From assembly GCA_000310025.1 (NCBI GenBank), contig FN648443.1, forward strand, positions 1-64,000: a stretch of 64,000 bases of DNA, in the 5' to 3' direction. The position numbers were made by a program, and so were the translations under genes. Of this stretch, positions 12,501 through 25,028 are shown piece by piece. This DNA comes from Ectocarpus siliculosus (lineage: Eukaryota; Sar; Phaeophyceae; Ectocarpales; Ectocarpaceae). A model generated the notes under the pieces. That model was not told the DNA's origin. It made no database searches and saw nothing but the letters and a program-made list of their open reading frames with translations. Each line of letters starts with the position of its first letter. Position 1 is the first letter of the stretch.

Positions 12501-15500
12501 GAATGGTTCCCGACTGGACACACAGCGTGGGGGGTCTTGGTTAATATAGAGAAGCCGTTCCCTGCTTGGCGAAATCTCGGGTCCTGTAATGGGATAGCAA
12601 TAGCTCGTGGTGTTGCTGCACCCCTCCGTACAATATAGTCTAGCGGTTACAGGACCGCAATATATCCTGCCCCCAAATAAGGCGGTTGTTACAGCTGTTT
12701 TCGGCGAGCAATACGGGTCATCGGTTCAAAGGTTACGGAGACTCCGCTCGTGCTTATGGGCACGCCGGGTATGTGCAAAGCTCTTGTGCATCTTTCAGTA
12801 CTTCTAGAACAGAAGTTTGTGTTTGATATTCATTTTAGTGCGGTGCTTTTTTTTTGGATCTTTGCCCCGTTTCAGGGACCTTGATTTGACTCGCTCGCAC
12901 TGACGTATTTTCCTTGATCAGAGCCGGCTAGCGCGGTCGACTATGTGACTACAGGCCCTATTCAGTTCTGTTTTCATTTTCGTTTTCAGTTCCGATAACT
13001 TTCACCGCCGAAAGATCGCCGGGGTGCCTCGCCACAATAACACACGTATCTAGAGACCAGCAGAGAGACAAAAAAAGGCAGCCCACCCCAAAGCGTAATA
13101 GCAACGTGGCACACGCATATACCTGTCTTTTCTCTCTGACGTGGTGCAGATGCCCGTTCGAGAACCAATGAAATCCCTATTGGACTACGCTGTAGGATCC
13201 AAACGGAAAGTACCACGGTGGGCACATGAGCACCCTTCAAACATGTGATCAATCCGGTCCCGCGTGCGCGAGAGAGAGCAGAGACAAGCAGGCCAGAGCC
13301 GATGGGAGCAAGCGATATTACTGCCTGGGTGCTTGCTGGTGTTGTGAAAAGAGAGCCAAATCAACCCAGTCATGTAGAGGGTTTATCTAAGCTATGTCAC
13401 ACAAACGCACAGCGAAAGGCTGCAAATGAGACAATGCGCGTGGCCCTACCAAGATGAGCCTTTCAAGGCTGCTCTTGTTTGGCACCCTCGACGCTTTTTC
13501 GGGGACACCGACTGCTAGAGAGACTCCCGAGATATTTAGGGTTTTAGGACCTCCGAGGGACTTCAGCGGAATTGCGCGGAACCTCCAAAACGCGGGATCC
13601 CCCACTGCATCGCATACGTACCACAAAATAGGTCTGCGTATCTGGTCATGGTCGGGGGCGTGGCCGGTATCCTGACGATGCTCGTCACCGTGAACGATGC
13701 CACCACCGTCATCTGGGACACCGGGTTCGACTGGTTCTGGACATCTCTGTTGCTCTTCTTCATCTCGCCCGCGCTGTTCGGGAGCTACATCTGCCGCGCG
13801 CTCCGCCTGGCCGTGGTTTTTCACCCAAGGGTGAAGCGTGCCCTGCCGTGGCTCATCCCGGTACGAACGAGTCTTCCAAGTCGTTTGTGGTTTCTTTGTG
13901 CGGTGGCTTTTTGAGTCTTTTTGTGTGTTTGTTGTACGAGAACGTGTTGCGTGTTCTTCAAGAGCGTGTTTTTGGCATCTCATCTCTATTGCTTCCCTTC
14001 CAATGAGAAAACTGATACTCTGTGCAAGATAGTCTGCATTCGTCAGGGTCTATTCACTCGGTTAGCGTCGATAACAGATGCCCTCAACCGTGATATTACT
14101 CTCTCTCTGTCTCACGACGTCCTGAGATCAGCACATGATTCGTACGCTTCGCTACACACTACCCCCCGTGTTGGCTCTTTTGGTATGGAGCTGTGAAATT
14201 GCATTTTAGGGGGCATGGGGGTTGTTCATGCGGTGTATCCTGTGAGCGTGTGGGCTTCGATCCTACCGTAGTCCATACCGTATAGGATGTCCGCTGAACA
14301 CTGTATTGTTGGAATGCCCTAAACAATGCAATTCCATTGTTTCTGAACTACTCCATCTGGTACTTTTCCACCTGGGGTATGTAAGAAGACTGTACTCCAA
14401 GTGTGCCACACACGGATCGACCGACGTGTTCGCTGTGCGTGGCGCGCCTGCGTTGTACGAGAGCGCAAGATCAAAGTCTCTAGCGGTACTTGAAGTATGG
14501 CTGTGCCTGCCGAACGTCAAACGGTTGGTTAGCTGGGAATCCCCATCGACCCATGGCATGTCTAGCTTGGTACAGCAATCGCAAGGATCGTGACCAGCTT
14601 CTGGTTCATCTTGTAAAACGTAGCCTGGGCCGGCGAGAACCCGGCATTTCGCTCCGTCCCGGTATTTTAGGGGTGCGAGGTCAGTGGTGTAACGACTACG
14701 ACATGCCTTTACATGAGTCCCTCCCCCCCCGCCCGATATTTCTGCTGTGGTCTATCCATGTACTCGCCGACGACAGGAGCGCAACTACATGGTGGTGCTG
14801 CTGGTCTCCAGCGTGGGAATGTTGGCAATCCCCATCTATCACGAGCACACCTTGGGGGTTTGGTGAGACGGAGCACAATACGAAACGAGAAAACAACCCC
14901 GGCCATGCTGCTGCACATGACGTTGCACACGTAGAGAGTGAGAACTCACTCCATGTTCGTACGCGGCTCCAGAGGTTCCTTGATGTGACGACGACGGCCT
15001 TCGTCGCTTGGTTTCTAGATGGGAACCACGAATCTCCTCTACAATGATGGATGCAGTACGCCTACTCTCTGCCCATTGTGCCTTAGTGGGTGTTTCGGTA
15101 CATGAGGTGTTGCCCATCGCTCGTGCCTTGAATGGTTGTTGCCGGTTGTCTTCCCCACCGCGTTTGCCCCCGTTCCTTGCCCAGGGACGCAATTTCGAAG
15201 CAGACCACTATCCTGAAGATTGAGGCCCGTGTGCTGGCGGTGGCGCTGGCTTGCATTTACCCGTTCATCAGGAACGTTGACGATCTCTTCAGCATCAGCA
15301 CGGAGCTCATCATTGTCACTGCGACCATTGGGCTCATCACAAGTGAGGCCCACGGAAGCCGATGTGGACAGCCTCGTCCATACAGTAGCACCCCCCGTGT
15401 ATTTTTGCTATTCCTAACCCGAAGTGCAAGTGTGGTTCGTTAATAGCACCAGTTCCGTCTCCTTGTCATCCTTGTCGTCGAGACCTAGCCTTACAGTACG

Positions 15501-15514
15501 GCGTGATTCTCAGA

Positions 15515-16759
15515 TATTATATAAAATTAGACCATCTGACCAGTCAACGTTGACTGGTCACATGGTCTAATTTTATCTAATAAAAGATATGCTCAGAGCT
15601 CGTTAGCACCCGGCTGGGACACATGGGGTTGGTGAGTGAGTAGAAATCTCCGGGGCTGGACCCCTCGCCAGACGCTGATCGGTACATAAATGGTGATTAT
15701 TTTTGTAAGTGGACCTCTGGGATTCGAAACCCGTGCGTGTAACCTTCTGTGAGAACGCTTTGACCATTCGTGAATTTTTGTAATGGACCACTGGGATTCG
15801 AAACNNNNNNNNNNNNNNNNNNNNNNNNNNNNNNNNNNNNNNNNNNNNNNNNNNNNNNNNNNNNNNNNNNNNNNNNNNNNNNNNNNNNNNNNNNNNNNNN
15901 NNNNNNNNNNNNNNNNNNNNNNNNNNNNNNNNNNNNNNNNNNNNNNNNNNNNNNNNNNNNNNNNNNNNNNNNNNNNNNNNNNNNNNNNNNNNNNNNNNNN
16001 NNNNNNNNNNNNNNNNNNNNNNNNNNNNNNNNNNNNNNNNNNNNNNNNNNNNNNNNNNNNNNNNNNNNNNNNNNNNNNNNNNNNNNNNNNNNNNNNNNNN
16101 NNNNNNNNNNNNNNNNNNNNNNNNNNNNNNNNNNNNNNNNNNNNNNNNNNNNNNNNNNNNNNNNNNNNNNNNNNNNNNNNNNNNNNNNNNNNNNNNNNNN
16201 NNNNNNNNNNNNNNNNNNNNNNNNNNNNNNNNNNNNNNNNNNNNNNNNNNNNNNNNNNNNNNNNNNNNNNNNNNNNNNNNNNNNNNNNNNNNNNNNNNNN
16301 NNNNNNNNNNNNNNNNNNNNNNNNNNNNNNNNNNNNNNNNNNNNNNNNNNNNNNNNNNNNNNNNNNNNNNNNNNNNNNNNNNNNNNNNNNNNNNNNNNNN
16401 NNNNNNNCCAGTGGTCCATTACAAAAATTCACGAATGGTCAAAGCGTTCTCACAGAAGGTAACACGCACGGGTTTCGAATCCCAGTTGGTCCACTTACAA
16501 CAAGAATCACCATTTGTTTACCAAACAGTAACGTGTGGCGAGGGGTCCGGCCCCGGAGATCTCTACTCACAATCCCAGTGATCAAACCGAAAGGCCATTT
16601 GTCCCGGCCGGGTGCTCACGAGCTCTGAGCATATATTTTATAAGATAAAATTAGACCATCGGACCAGTTGACTGGTCAGATGTTGACTGGTCAGATGGAC
16701 CATCGGACCAGTTGACTGTTCAGATGTTGACTGGTCAGATGGTCTAATTTTCTCTAATA
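15515..16759. mobile_element. Foldback (palindromic) element with tRNA-like heads
   Basis: Large inverted repeat in intron 5 of B1. The ends read TATTATATAAAATTAGACC on the left and the complement of a close variant on the right, flanked by the 5-bp direct repeat TCAGA (15510-15514 and 16760-16764). Arms of ~290 bp face each other. Their inner parts carry a tRNA-like block with a GGTTTCGAATCCC box-B-like motif. Small palindromes built on GACCAGTC/GACTGGTC lie next to both termini. The centre is an assembly gap. R2 has the same insertion at the same site. Confidence 0.8.
15805..16407. other. Assembly gap (603 N)
   Basis: Undetermined bases at the centre of the foldback element. The bases on the two sides of the gap are reverse complements of each other, so the gap probably reflects a hairpin the assembly could not cross. 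Confidence 0.97.
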
Positions 16760-19349
16760 TCAGAGGTCGGTCGAAATGCTCCGACGCGCGCGATGAAGAT
16801 ACGTCGACCCTTGATGGCGCGGCACCCTACGCTCGCTTTTTGTCCGGTTTCGCAACTGCCGAGATTGTGGCGATGCGTTTATGCTTTTCCCTCATCATCG
16901 TCACCCTCTCCCCTCAATTGTGACCACACCAGTCGTGCAGGAGATCGACGGCCTGTGGGGGGGGTGCTACGAGCGGAGATGGTTGGCAAACAACCTTTCG
17001 GTCTTGTTCATGATTGTTCTCTTCGGCGTCAGGTGTGCGATTTTTGTGTATCTGCTCGTTGTGCGTGTGCGTATGGGGGGGGGTTGTCTTCAGTCGATCA
17101 GATATATGACGTAGTTGAGCGTCTGGACGGAGGATTCGGTAGGCTTACTGCGGCCGTTTGTCGGAGTTGGTTTAGATATTGGGATGTGGTCGCTTGATTC
17201 GTCCAAACCTTGGGTTCTCTTCTTGGATAGTAATGAACGGGCTTCGGATAGGAAACATGTATTGAGGACATTATTTTGCGACCGCTAGCGAACGGGCGAG
17301 CGTGACTGCTCGGCACGCGCTAACGCGAAAGTCGTGGTATCGTGACCTCTTGCTCTTGGACGTCTGAGTGTCCGTACGGCGTATGTATAGTGCACGGCAA
17401 ATTATGCAAACACGTACCGACAGTGACTTCATCACGCGTTGTCCCCAACTTCCAAAATGCGCAGCATCGTTGCCCCGCTGCGACGCCTAGCGTCGGATCC
17501 TTTCGCAGCAACCAGGCGCAACTACGCCAATCGGGTACTGCCTGACCACACGGAACCCCACAGGTAAGCGACCGCGCAAGAAGGGCAGGAGGTTACAATA
17601 GTGATGGCAAGAGAGCAGGCAGGCACGGACGCACAGCACCCTGCGCCACTGAGGTTTTGCGGCGGCGTTTTAGTCGTGGGTCTAAAGGCGCTACGTAGGT
17701 CTGTGGGTACAGCCGGCCGGCGCTTATTGGTGGTTCTCCGTTGTGGCTGTTGAGTTCTGGTGTTTTGGGATATCACAGATTTGCTGTTCTCGTTCTGGCG
17801 TGTAATCCCCTTCATCGTTCGCGGCTTTTGGACAATACTCATAGCTCAAGGTTTGATAACCGCCCACCCGCGTACCAGTATGTAGGTAGGTTACAGTTGT
17901 TGCGTTTTGTCAAGGCAAGGGAGAGTCGAACCCTAGATCGAGGAGGGTTATTCTACGAGGACACGTGGGGTCTACATTCGGAATTGGTGGTAGGGGAGGT
18001 AGAGGGGTGACGTGGTAGGCTGTCCACGCCGTCGTTGGGGGACAGACAGATGGAGGCTGCGATCGTCTGATGGATACGCAAGAGGTCGGGTCATCATCAA
18101 TGTTCTTCGGCAGCACAAGCTTGTAGCGCGTTTCCGAAGGTATCTGCGCCTCTCGGTCGTTTGAGTAGGTGCAGTTGCAGTTTTCCGCCTCCAAAGAAAA
18201 GCGTGGACATTACCAAACCATTCACAGACACTAAATCGTATGAGCACATCCCCTTCCCCCTTCATGAATTCGCTAGCAGCACGGCGAGAAGAGCGTCGGG
18301 GTGTTCGTCAGGATTGGACTGCGACTCGTCAATGATGTGTAGCGAAAGCGAAGATGAAACCACGCTCGAGGAAGGGAAGCTTGGAGAGGCCCCAGCCAAG
18401 GGCATAACAACAACAGAACGGCGAGGCGGTAGCGCTGGCTATGTCGCCGCCTCGGCCGCCATCGGCAGGGGTGTGATAACCACATCCAGCGCCGACGCCA
18501 ACGGTGCTGTTGCTCCCCGCACGTGGACCGACCGGGAACCAACAAATTCCTCCGTCGTGACGACTGCAACATGGTTCGTATCCAACGACAACAGCATCGG
18601 AGGTAACAGACTTGATGCTGTCCGGACGGGGCAAACGGAGAGAGGCGACGACCGCGGCCGCGATGGCGGCCGTCGAAGTCGCTCGCATAAGCAGGACATA
18701 GACTTGTGGGACTTCGAGCGGATTGTGAGGACACCCCTGCTGGCCGTCGCGTTCGAGGACTATTCCAAGAGGGCGCTTTGCCACGAGTCATTTCCTCTTT
18801 CTGAGCGAGGTTTCTCGGTGAGTAAAGTCGGGGGGGCGGGGGGCGGGGGGGGAGAGATGGACATAGAAATACAGACAATAAGGATGGTGTGGTGGGAGTT
18901 ATAGTGTTCTGATGCCGTGCGCATGTTGGTTCCCTCATCTTGTTTGTAGCCTTGCTTTCCGACACTATCGTGTGCATTGGACGTCTTGGTACGCTGCGGC
19001 CAGCGAACGATATCACCAGTCCTGCTGTGTGATACGAAAGTTTTCCGGGCACCCCGCGGACCCTTGCGTTTCGAAGGCGTTTCGGTGTCTTCTTCGAGTG
19101 TTCCCAGCGGTCTGCGCGGTCGTGAATGCCTACGTAATCGGCTTGAGTCACTATATGAAACCCGTTTGGGTCGCTGCGGAGTTCTCTTCCACGCCTAACG
19201 CTTCATGCCCAGGAATGTTGTCCCTGCATGCCGAGAAGATGTGGATGAACATTCTCTTGAAACCGCGGTCGCGAGAGTAGAGTTTATTCGGGGGAAGATT
19301 GGAGCGGCCGTTCCGACTATGCTACTGGGGTGTGGTCCTATTCAGCGGG

Positions 19350-19405
19350 CTGCGTACTGTACTGAGCTCTGCGTACTGTATTCAGCTCCGCGTACTCAGC
19401 TCTGT
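19350..19405. repeat. Short tandem repeat, ~19-bp unit
   Basis: Three imperfect units of about 19 bp built on CTGCGTACTGTACTGAGCT, the third shortened, in intron 8 of B1. The same array is at about 40768-40823 in B2. No function is suggested. Confidence 0.6.
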
Positions 19406-21699
19406 ATCAGGGTGGTTGCCTGCATCACCTTCCGGCCGCCGAGATCAGAACGGGCTGTTTGAAGGCGTGTGAAGGGGCAAAACGTATTTCGTCGTGATGA
19501 AATGGAGAAGCCCTCCTCACCGGCAGAAGGCCCGTCTCACCGGCATGCGGCCCGGCTGCGCGCTTAGGGACACTTCTTTGTAGCCGCCTTGCCATCGCTC
19601 CCCCGTCACGCTATTTACCTCGTGTGGACAGACGCATGCTAAGCGCGACGCGGGATCGAGCGCATGTCCTGGTTCTGTATGGAGGCTTGTGCTTTTCAAG
19701 CATCAGGCTCATGGAACACCTGCTTTGTCGATATTTTGCTTGTTGCGTACAACTCCGCAAGAAGGTTCTCCGAAAAATCTCCTTTCGCCTGCTGATATAT
19801 TGTCATCTTTGTCAGCGTTGTTGGTAGTTTTCCATATTGGAGCCAACGAAAACACGGCATCGAGCTATTTCTATAACCAAGTCTACTTTGAGGGAAAATT
19901 CGACCCCGACGTACAATCTACTCTCGGTCAATCGATGCCCGAAACCCTGTTTCTCTCGCGTCAGGTATCAGAACGGCGACTATGCCACGACGACAAGAGC
20001 ATCTTCGGGGTCATCATTTCCGACTCAGTTCGGCACGTTCTGCTACATCACGGACACCTTCATCAAGGCCGGCTCACCCGAGGAAGTAAACATTAGGTGA
20101 GCTGCAACAGGGAAGACGAGCACGACTCAAAACACGTTGACGTGGATGTTTGTACTCGTGTTTGCGAACGCCACCAAACCTTCATCTGGTCGGACGTGAT
20201 GCTATTGTCGCGGCGGCGATTGCATTCAAGCCAGTTCGGAAACGGCGTCTATTTCAGGGGGTTATAGGCTGGGTGCGAATTGGTCCAGCACACCATGCGG
20301 TGTAGTGCTCTGTTATGAGCTAGGTACAATAATTTGATCTTCCGCGTTAACCAACATGAACGTGAAGCGAAGGTCCACGCCAGCTCAAGATCCGGCCACA
20401 AACCTCATATTAGTTCGACATGGGCACAACGTTTTTTTTCCAGGCTGTCTTTGAGACGCCATCATTTCCTAAATATCTACCCGAACGATGTTCCGGGTGG
20501 TTCATATCTTTGGAGCTCCTTTACCGAATTCCCCCTGCTGGCTGTTCTGCTGCCTGACTTCGTGACAGAGGCCCCCGTTCGGTGCTTCCATGCTTTCCCC
20601 GTTGTTTTCTCGTACTTCAGCGACAAGGAAAGAAAGCTTATCCTCGCGTTGTACCACAAGGGCGAAGAGCTCTTCGAGGACGTCAACGACGAGGAGAGAA
20701 GGTAAACGGGAAAGAGACATGACAGGAGAAAGCGCGTGTTGACACAGGTTTTATCGTTTCCGACGCTCGTACGCACTCGCGTGCTTTTCCTTGGTCGTGA
20801 AAGAAAATTGGTATGTCATTATCGATCTCATTAGCGCTATCTCACTTTCCCGGACATTTCGAGTTAAAGAGAGTGTTTTTCGAGCATCAAACCACGTTCA
20901 TGTTTTCCGGCAAAAATTTCTTGTTCTCCAGCACTGGGACCCACTCGCAAGCACTTGGATGGTGCGTGTGAAGGAGATTCTGTTGGATATGGTGGCGCCG
21001 CCGATCCCCTCCACCCAGGGTTAACGTAGGTCCGTGTGCTCGTTTTGACAGGGGTGGGTTTAACGACCATGTCCAGGCAAGGCGGCAGAGCTGAAACACC
21101 CCACCTCCCCCGTTAACCACAGCCTAAACCCCCCAAAATGACGGCTTTTCAGGATGATTTTCAGACGAGCGTATCTGGCGGTGAAGCGTATGCTGGAAGC
21201 CAATCTCCTCCTCCGCTTTCTGAACACGGACCGCTTCAAGAGCGTGGAGATGCAGAAGGAGAACACCCAGGTTATGGTGGACTCCCTGTCCCTGCAGGCG
21301 GGAGTAGCAGTTTCTTAGATTTATATCTAGACAAGCTCAATGATTACGCGGGCTGGATTCCTTTGCGGGTTGGGATGGCACGGTAGGTTTGTCGGAGTAC
21401 GGTTACTTTTTGCAGATGTGGGGACAAATTCAAGCGGAACGCACTTCGAGCGGACCAGTATCACCGCCGAAAATATTTTCGTGGAGCGTGAAAAGGCAGG
21501 GGGTGGCGAGTGGGTTTTCCAGCTTGCGGGTAGATTGATGCGAGGGGATTGAATAGTTGATGTTGACGCCAACCTCCCAGGCCTTCCTTCAGACGCCCGG
21601 GTCAACGCCAATCGACAGTGCAATGAACCACTCACATTGGCGGGTGTGTGTGCTGAGGACTTGGTTGTTTTTAAGAGAGGCCGCGCGAGAGAGAGGGGG

Positions 21700-21703
<4 letters not shown>

Positions 21704-21746
<43 letters not shown>

Positions 21747-21748
21747 GG
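21704..21748. repeat. (GA)n microsatellite followed by poly-G
   Basis: GA dinucleotide run ending in a G run. In R2 the equivalent GA tract is longer and carries an inserted inverted-repeat element (43179-43370). Confidence 0.9.
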
Positions 21749-22084
21749 AGAACACCTAGCGACGCTCCTTGAAGCTGGACTGAAGGGCCAGCAGGACTTT
21801 GTTGTACTCCAACTTGGACGCGTGTTGTTCGGGTGGAGGTAATTGGTTCGACGTCCTCCGCAGTTCGTGATGCATGTGTGGCGGAGCTGCTTCAGGCTGG
21901 GCGGATTTCCAGAAACTCGTAACGTTCCAAGTGGTACCAGCGAGGGCGGGAGAGCTTCGTTGGTTGTACTATTCTAGCCAAAGCAGGACATTCGTTTTCA
22001 TGCAGGTGGGAACACAGGGAGGGGTTATTTGCAGGGGCACTCAGATGTAGCGCGGCTGTTCGGTTTTTCTCACGCTACCACGAC

Positions 22085-22255
22085 CGTGCGGTGCGTGTTT
22101 GGATTCGGTTGAAGTGCGGTGCGTTTTTGCGAGAGGGTGCGTTGCGGTGTGGTGCTGTGCGGTTGTTTTCATGTTACAGCGCGGTGTGGCGAAGCGCGGA
22201 GTGGCACGAGTTTTTCACCTCGGAAAGTGACGGTGCGGTGCCTTTCGGTCCAAGC
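22085..22255. repeat. GTGCGGTGCG-rich low-complexity tract
   Basis: Many imperfect copies of GTGCGGT/GTGCGTT words in one strand, repeated in R2 at about 43700-43870 with an extra unit. It could be a degenerate minisatellite. Confidence 0.5.
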
Positions 22256-25028
22256 ATCACCGCACTGCCCAAGAACACGACACCGAGATTGTTGCTGTTT
22301 TTTTGGCACTGGCTAGGTAGTCTGCGGAGCGGGAGCAGCGGGCCGACAACTGTAGACTTGGAGTGAAACGCGAGGTGGCGGTAGGGAGTTCGCTGAATCG
22401 CGTGTGTGAACGTAAGTGCGCTGGGGGGGGAGACGGGTTCAAAATGTGTTTGGGTTGGACGACTACGAACATTTTATTTAGAGGTGGACTTGCGGGGAAT
22501 TGGCCACGACAAGGCCGAGAGTTTGACAACCAGCAAGTAGGCTATTCACCTCGCCGCTACAAGCTCATGGTGAGCCAAAACGTTTATCGATAGAGACAGG
22601 GCATGTATTTTCATGAAGATGGACAAATTCAGGAGGTTGTGTCCGGCAGGGTCGGCATTGGGTATTGTGCGGGGCGGAAGCAGCAGGCCTTCTGCGGTAG
22701 ACCTGGAGTGAAAGCGTCACGCGACAAAAGAGGATGTCGACTTCAAACACACTGAGCACCGGCTTCTAATTGACAACATATCATTGCGGACCTACGTTTG
22801 GGTTGAACGGTTGCGAAAATGGAAACAATGGTTGGAGGTGGAGCTGCGGGGTCGACCATAACAAGGCAGCATGTCACACAAGCAGGCATATAGTAGCCCT
22901 TCCGCGACAAGCGCATCTCTTCTGTTGTCACCTCGTTTTTGGTGGAGGAATTTCCGAGATCTTACCTGGGGCTGGCTGGCGACGAGAAACTCGACCAACC
23001 CAGATATTTTTGTTGATCGCTGTGTCTGTCCCTCAGTGGTAACCGTTTGACATGCCGGAGTGAGAGGTAAAGACAGTCGGATACGGGGGGAAGAAAACAC
23101 GGATGATGCGGATGATGGGAGCGGAAGATGAACATGAGGTCGCGCCGCCTGGTCGCGTCTGTCGCCTGGTCGCATCAACAGGCATTGCTTGCTGTTCGTC
23201 ATTACCAATGGTAGATGGTAAACGAGTGCTCGGCTGGGGAATGAATTCACGGGTGCAGCCTGTGTATGTATGTTTTCAGCAGCTGCTTCACGGTAGCTTT
23301 GGACACGGTTTCGCTGCTGCTGCCGCATGTTCGCAAATCGCCATTCGAATACGGGCAAGAAGGGCGAGTTGTGTATATTCCGTGTTCTTGTGATGTTCTA
23401 TTTTCATATGCACAGCATCCAACACTTCGTTCGCTTCATTTCTTGCATTGTAGTTCACTTGTTTGGGTGTTTTGATGCATTTTGCTAGTGTCGTATTTTT
23501 GTTTGCCACATCCGCGTCGCCTGAATGCGGTTCGAAGTATGTGGTTTTAGCCCTCAATATCCTGACGCTAGTGTTGTAAATCCCGGCGTAAGCGAGTTTT
23601 CTTGCAAAGTGAGTTTTTCTCTCGCTCCGCTCCTGGTCTAGTGGATAGCGCTAGTTCGTGTGTACACAGAGGGAAGAGAGTGCTGACCTCTTCTCACATT
23701 AAAAATCGAAGGCAACGTACCGCAGGAGGGGAGGGTAGAGAGGGGCTCTTCTCTTCTGTGTGACCACGGGTTGGAGTAAACGGCACTAGTGCTGTGAGCG
23801 CTGATTTGAAGTGAAGACAAAAAAAAGAAAAAACAATGTTGCAAATCGGTGGCCAGTGTATCGCCCCTGAAAAATATCAGTCGTAGAATACGCTAAATAA
23901 GGTTGTCTCTGCTTCGGGGGTTGTTACCTACCTTGACGGCCTCGGCGGGTTTAGAAGTGGTGTGCTTTGCCTCCCACATTTAAAACGTACAGTAGAACTT
24001 CAAGGTCTCATAAAAGCCTTTGCTGCCCAGTCACTCTCACGTGACCACTTGTCTCACCGACCACGACCAAACGCGGTTTGTATGCACGATGAACCACTTC
24101 CCTCAGACACCACGACAAGACCCGGGGCTCTGGGCGCCTTGTCCGCCGCCTACTGTGTTTCATTTCACGGGTAGGCGGCGAGTATGGCTGTGACTTCGAG
24201 AGAACGCGAGCAGCGGCCAGCCTGTAGGCTAGCTATGTTCCAATCCACCGCTACACCACGATCACCACTTCTTCCTCTTCTCGCGCGCGGAATCCTTTCC
24301 GTGCTCATTCTTCCCTGAACACTCCACCCAGATATTGTTGGTCTGTGCCTCACTCGTGATGTGGCTGCCGAACGTCGAGCCGAATGACTCGTTTCCGGCA
24401 ACACCCATTCAGATGCCCGGTACACTGCTTCCAGGCTCTTCCGTTCCAGTGCAGTTAAAACGCGTATCTACAAAATTTATTACAGGTTGTCGCCTCTCTA
24501 GCTTCAGGTCTCCCAGCAGGAAGGCAGGGAGAGGCCCAAACAGCTCAAACCATCGAATTCCTCTTTGCTAGCCCCGCTCATGTGGGAGCGTTGTTTCAGT
24601 TTCGATTCTCTATATAATTATCCGGGCGGCAATAGGAAGTCCGGAGAAAACTGGCCACAAAGTCGACCATCCAATTCCCTGGCATGCGTATACTACCTAC
24701 ACGTTGGAGAACTCACTCCCAGCCCTTGCCGGATCACGTTTAACGACGATATTTTATATTTTCAATGGGTGCTAATCCTGCCGCACGCCTCAGCGGGGGG
24801 GTCATGGTCTCTCGATGGATAGCACAATCACATCCAACGCCCTGCGTCACCCAGCTCAGTAATCTTCGGCTCAAATTGTACTTCGCGTATGAGAATAATC
24901 GGTACAAAAGGGAGGGGGGAAGTGTGAACTCGTTAACCCTTATCCGAACACCTTAAACGCAAGGAACCCAGCCCCAGGCCTGCATATCGACACTGCTACC
25001 TATGTGTGTGTCCTCATATCGAAACCAA

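Larger units (their letters stand above)
10860..21318 (+). pseudogene. 7TM-RGS gene B1, frameshifted in the RGS exon
   Basis: Full-length 11-exon copy of the 7TM-RGS gene: 10860-11010, 11820-11952, 13632-13860, 14777-14862, 15185-15342, 16933-17032, 17465-17563, 18280-18817, 19965-20096, 20621-20701, 21153-21318. Start ATG, stop TAG and all GT-AG junctions agree with B2. The only disabling change I see is in exon 8, which is 538 nt against 537 in B2: an extra T within TTT at 18791-18793 turns the conserved CHESFLFLSEV segment of the RGS fold out of frame. Exons 1-7 (seven TM segments and linker start) are open, so a membrane protein without RGS could be made. Intron 5 contains a foldback element with 603 undetermined bases. 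A single-base homopolymer difference could be a sequencing error; if so B1 would be intact. Confidence 0.8.
1..24232. repeat. Tandem segmental duplication, copy R1
   Basis: First of three head-to-tail copies of a large segment. The 20 bases at position 1 recur at 24233 and 45908, and colinear near-identity holds across thousands of bases. The window opens inside the unit, so the true left edge is outside. R1 carries A1 (minus), a LINE, B1 (plus) and a foldback element with an assembly gap. Copies differ by scattered substitutions, indels and private insertions, which argues against a simple assembly duplication. Confidence 0.93.
21319..25028. other. Tail-to-tail spacer between B1 and A2
   Basis: About 3.7 kb between the stop codons of B1 and A2 with no gene I can support. 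It contains a (GA)n plus poly-G microsatellite at about 21704-21748, a stretch rich in GTGCGGTGCG-type words at about 22085-22255, and a small imperfect hairpin at about 23640-23795. The R1/R2 junction as defined here is at 24233. The matching spacer in R2 is 42725-46705. 3' UTRs of both genes presumably lie at its edges; no polyadenylation signal stood out. Confidence 0.6.

Noticed and set aside
15593-16628. Long ORFs across 15593-16628 and 62131-62470
   Set aside because: They are open only because they run through N bases.
23635-23665. Box-A-like TGGTCTAGTGGATAGCGC, possible tRNA gene
   Set aside because: No box B at the right distance and no cloverleaf. The surrounding sequence is a small imperfect hairpin.
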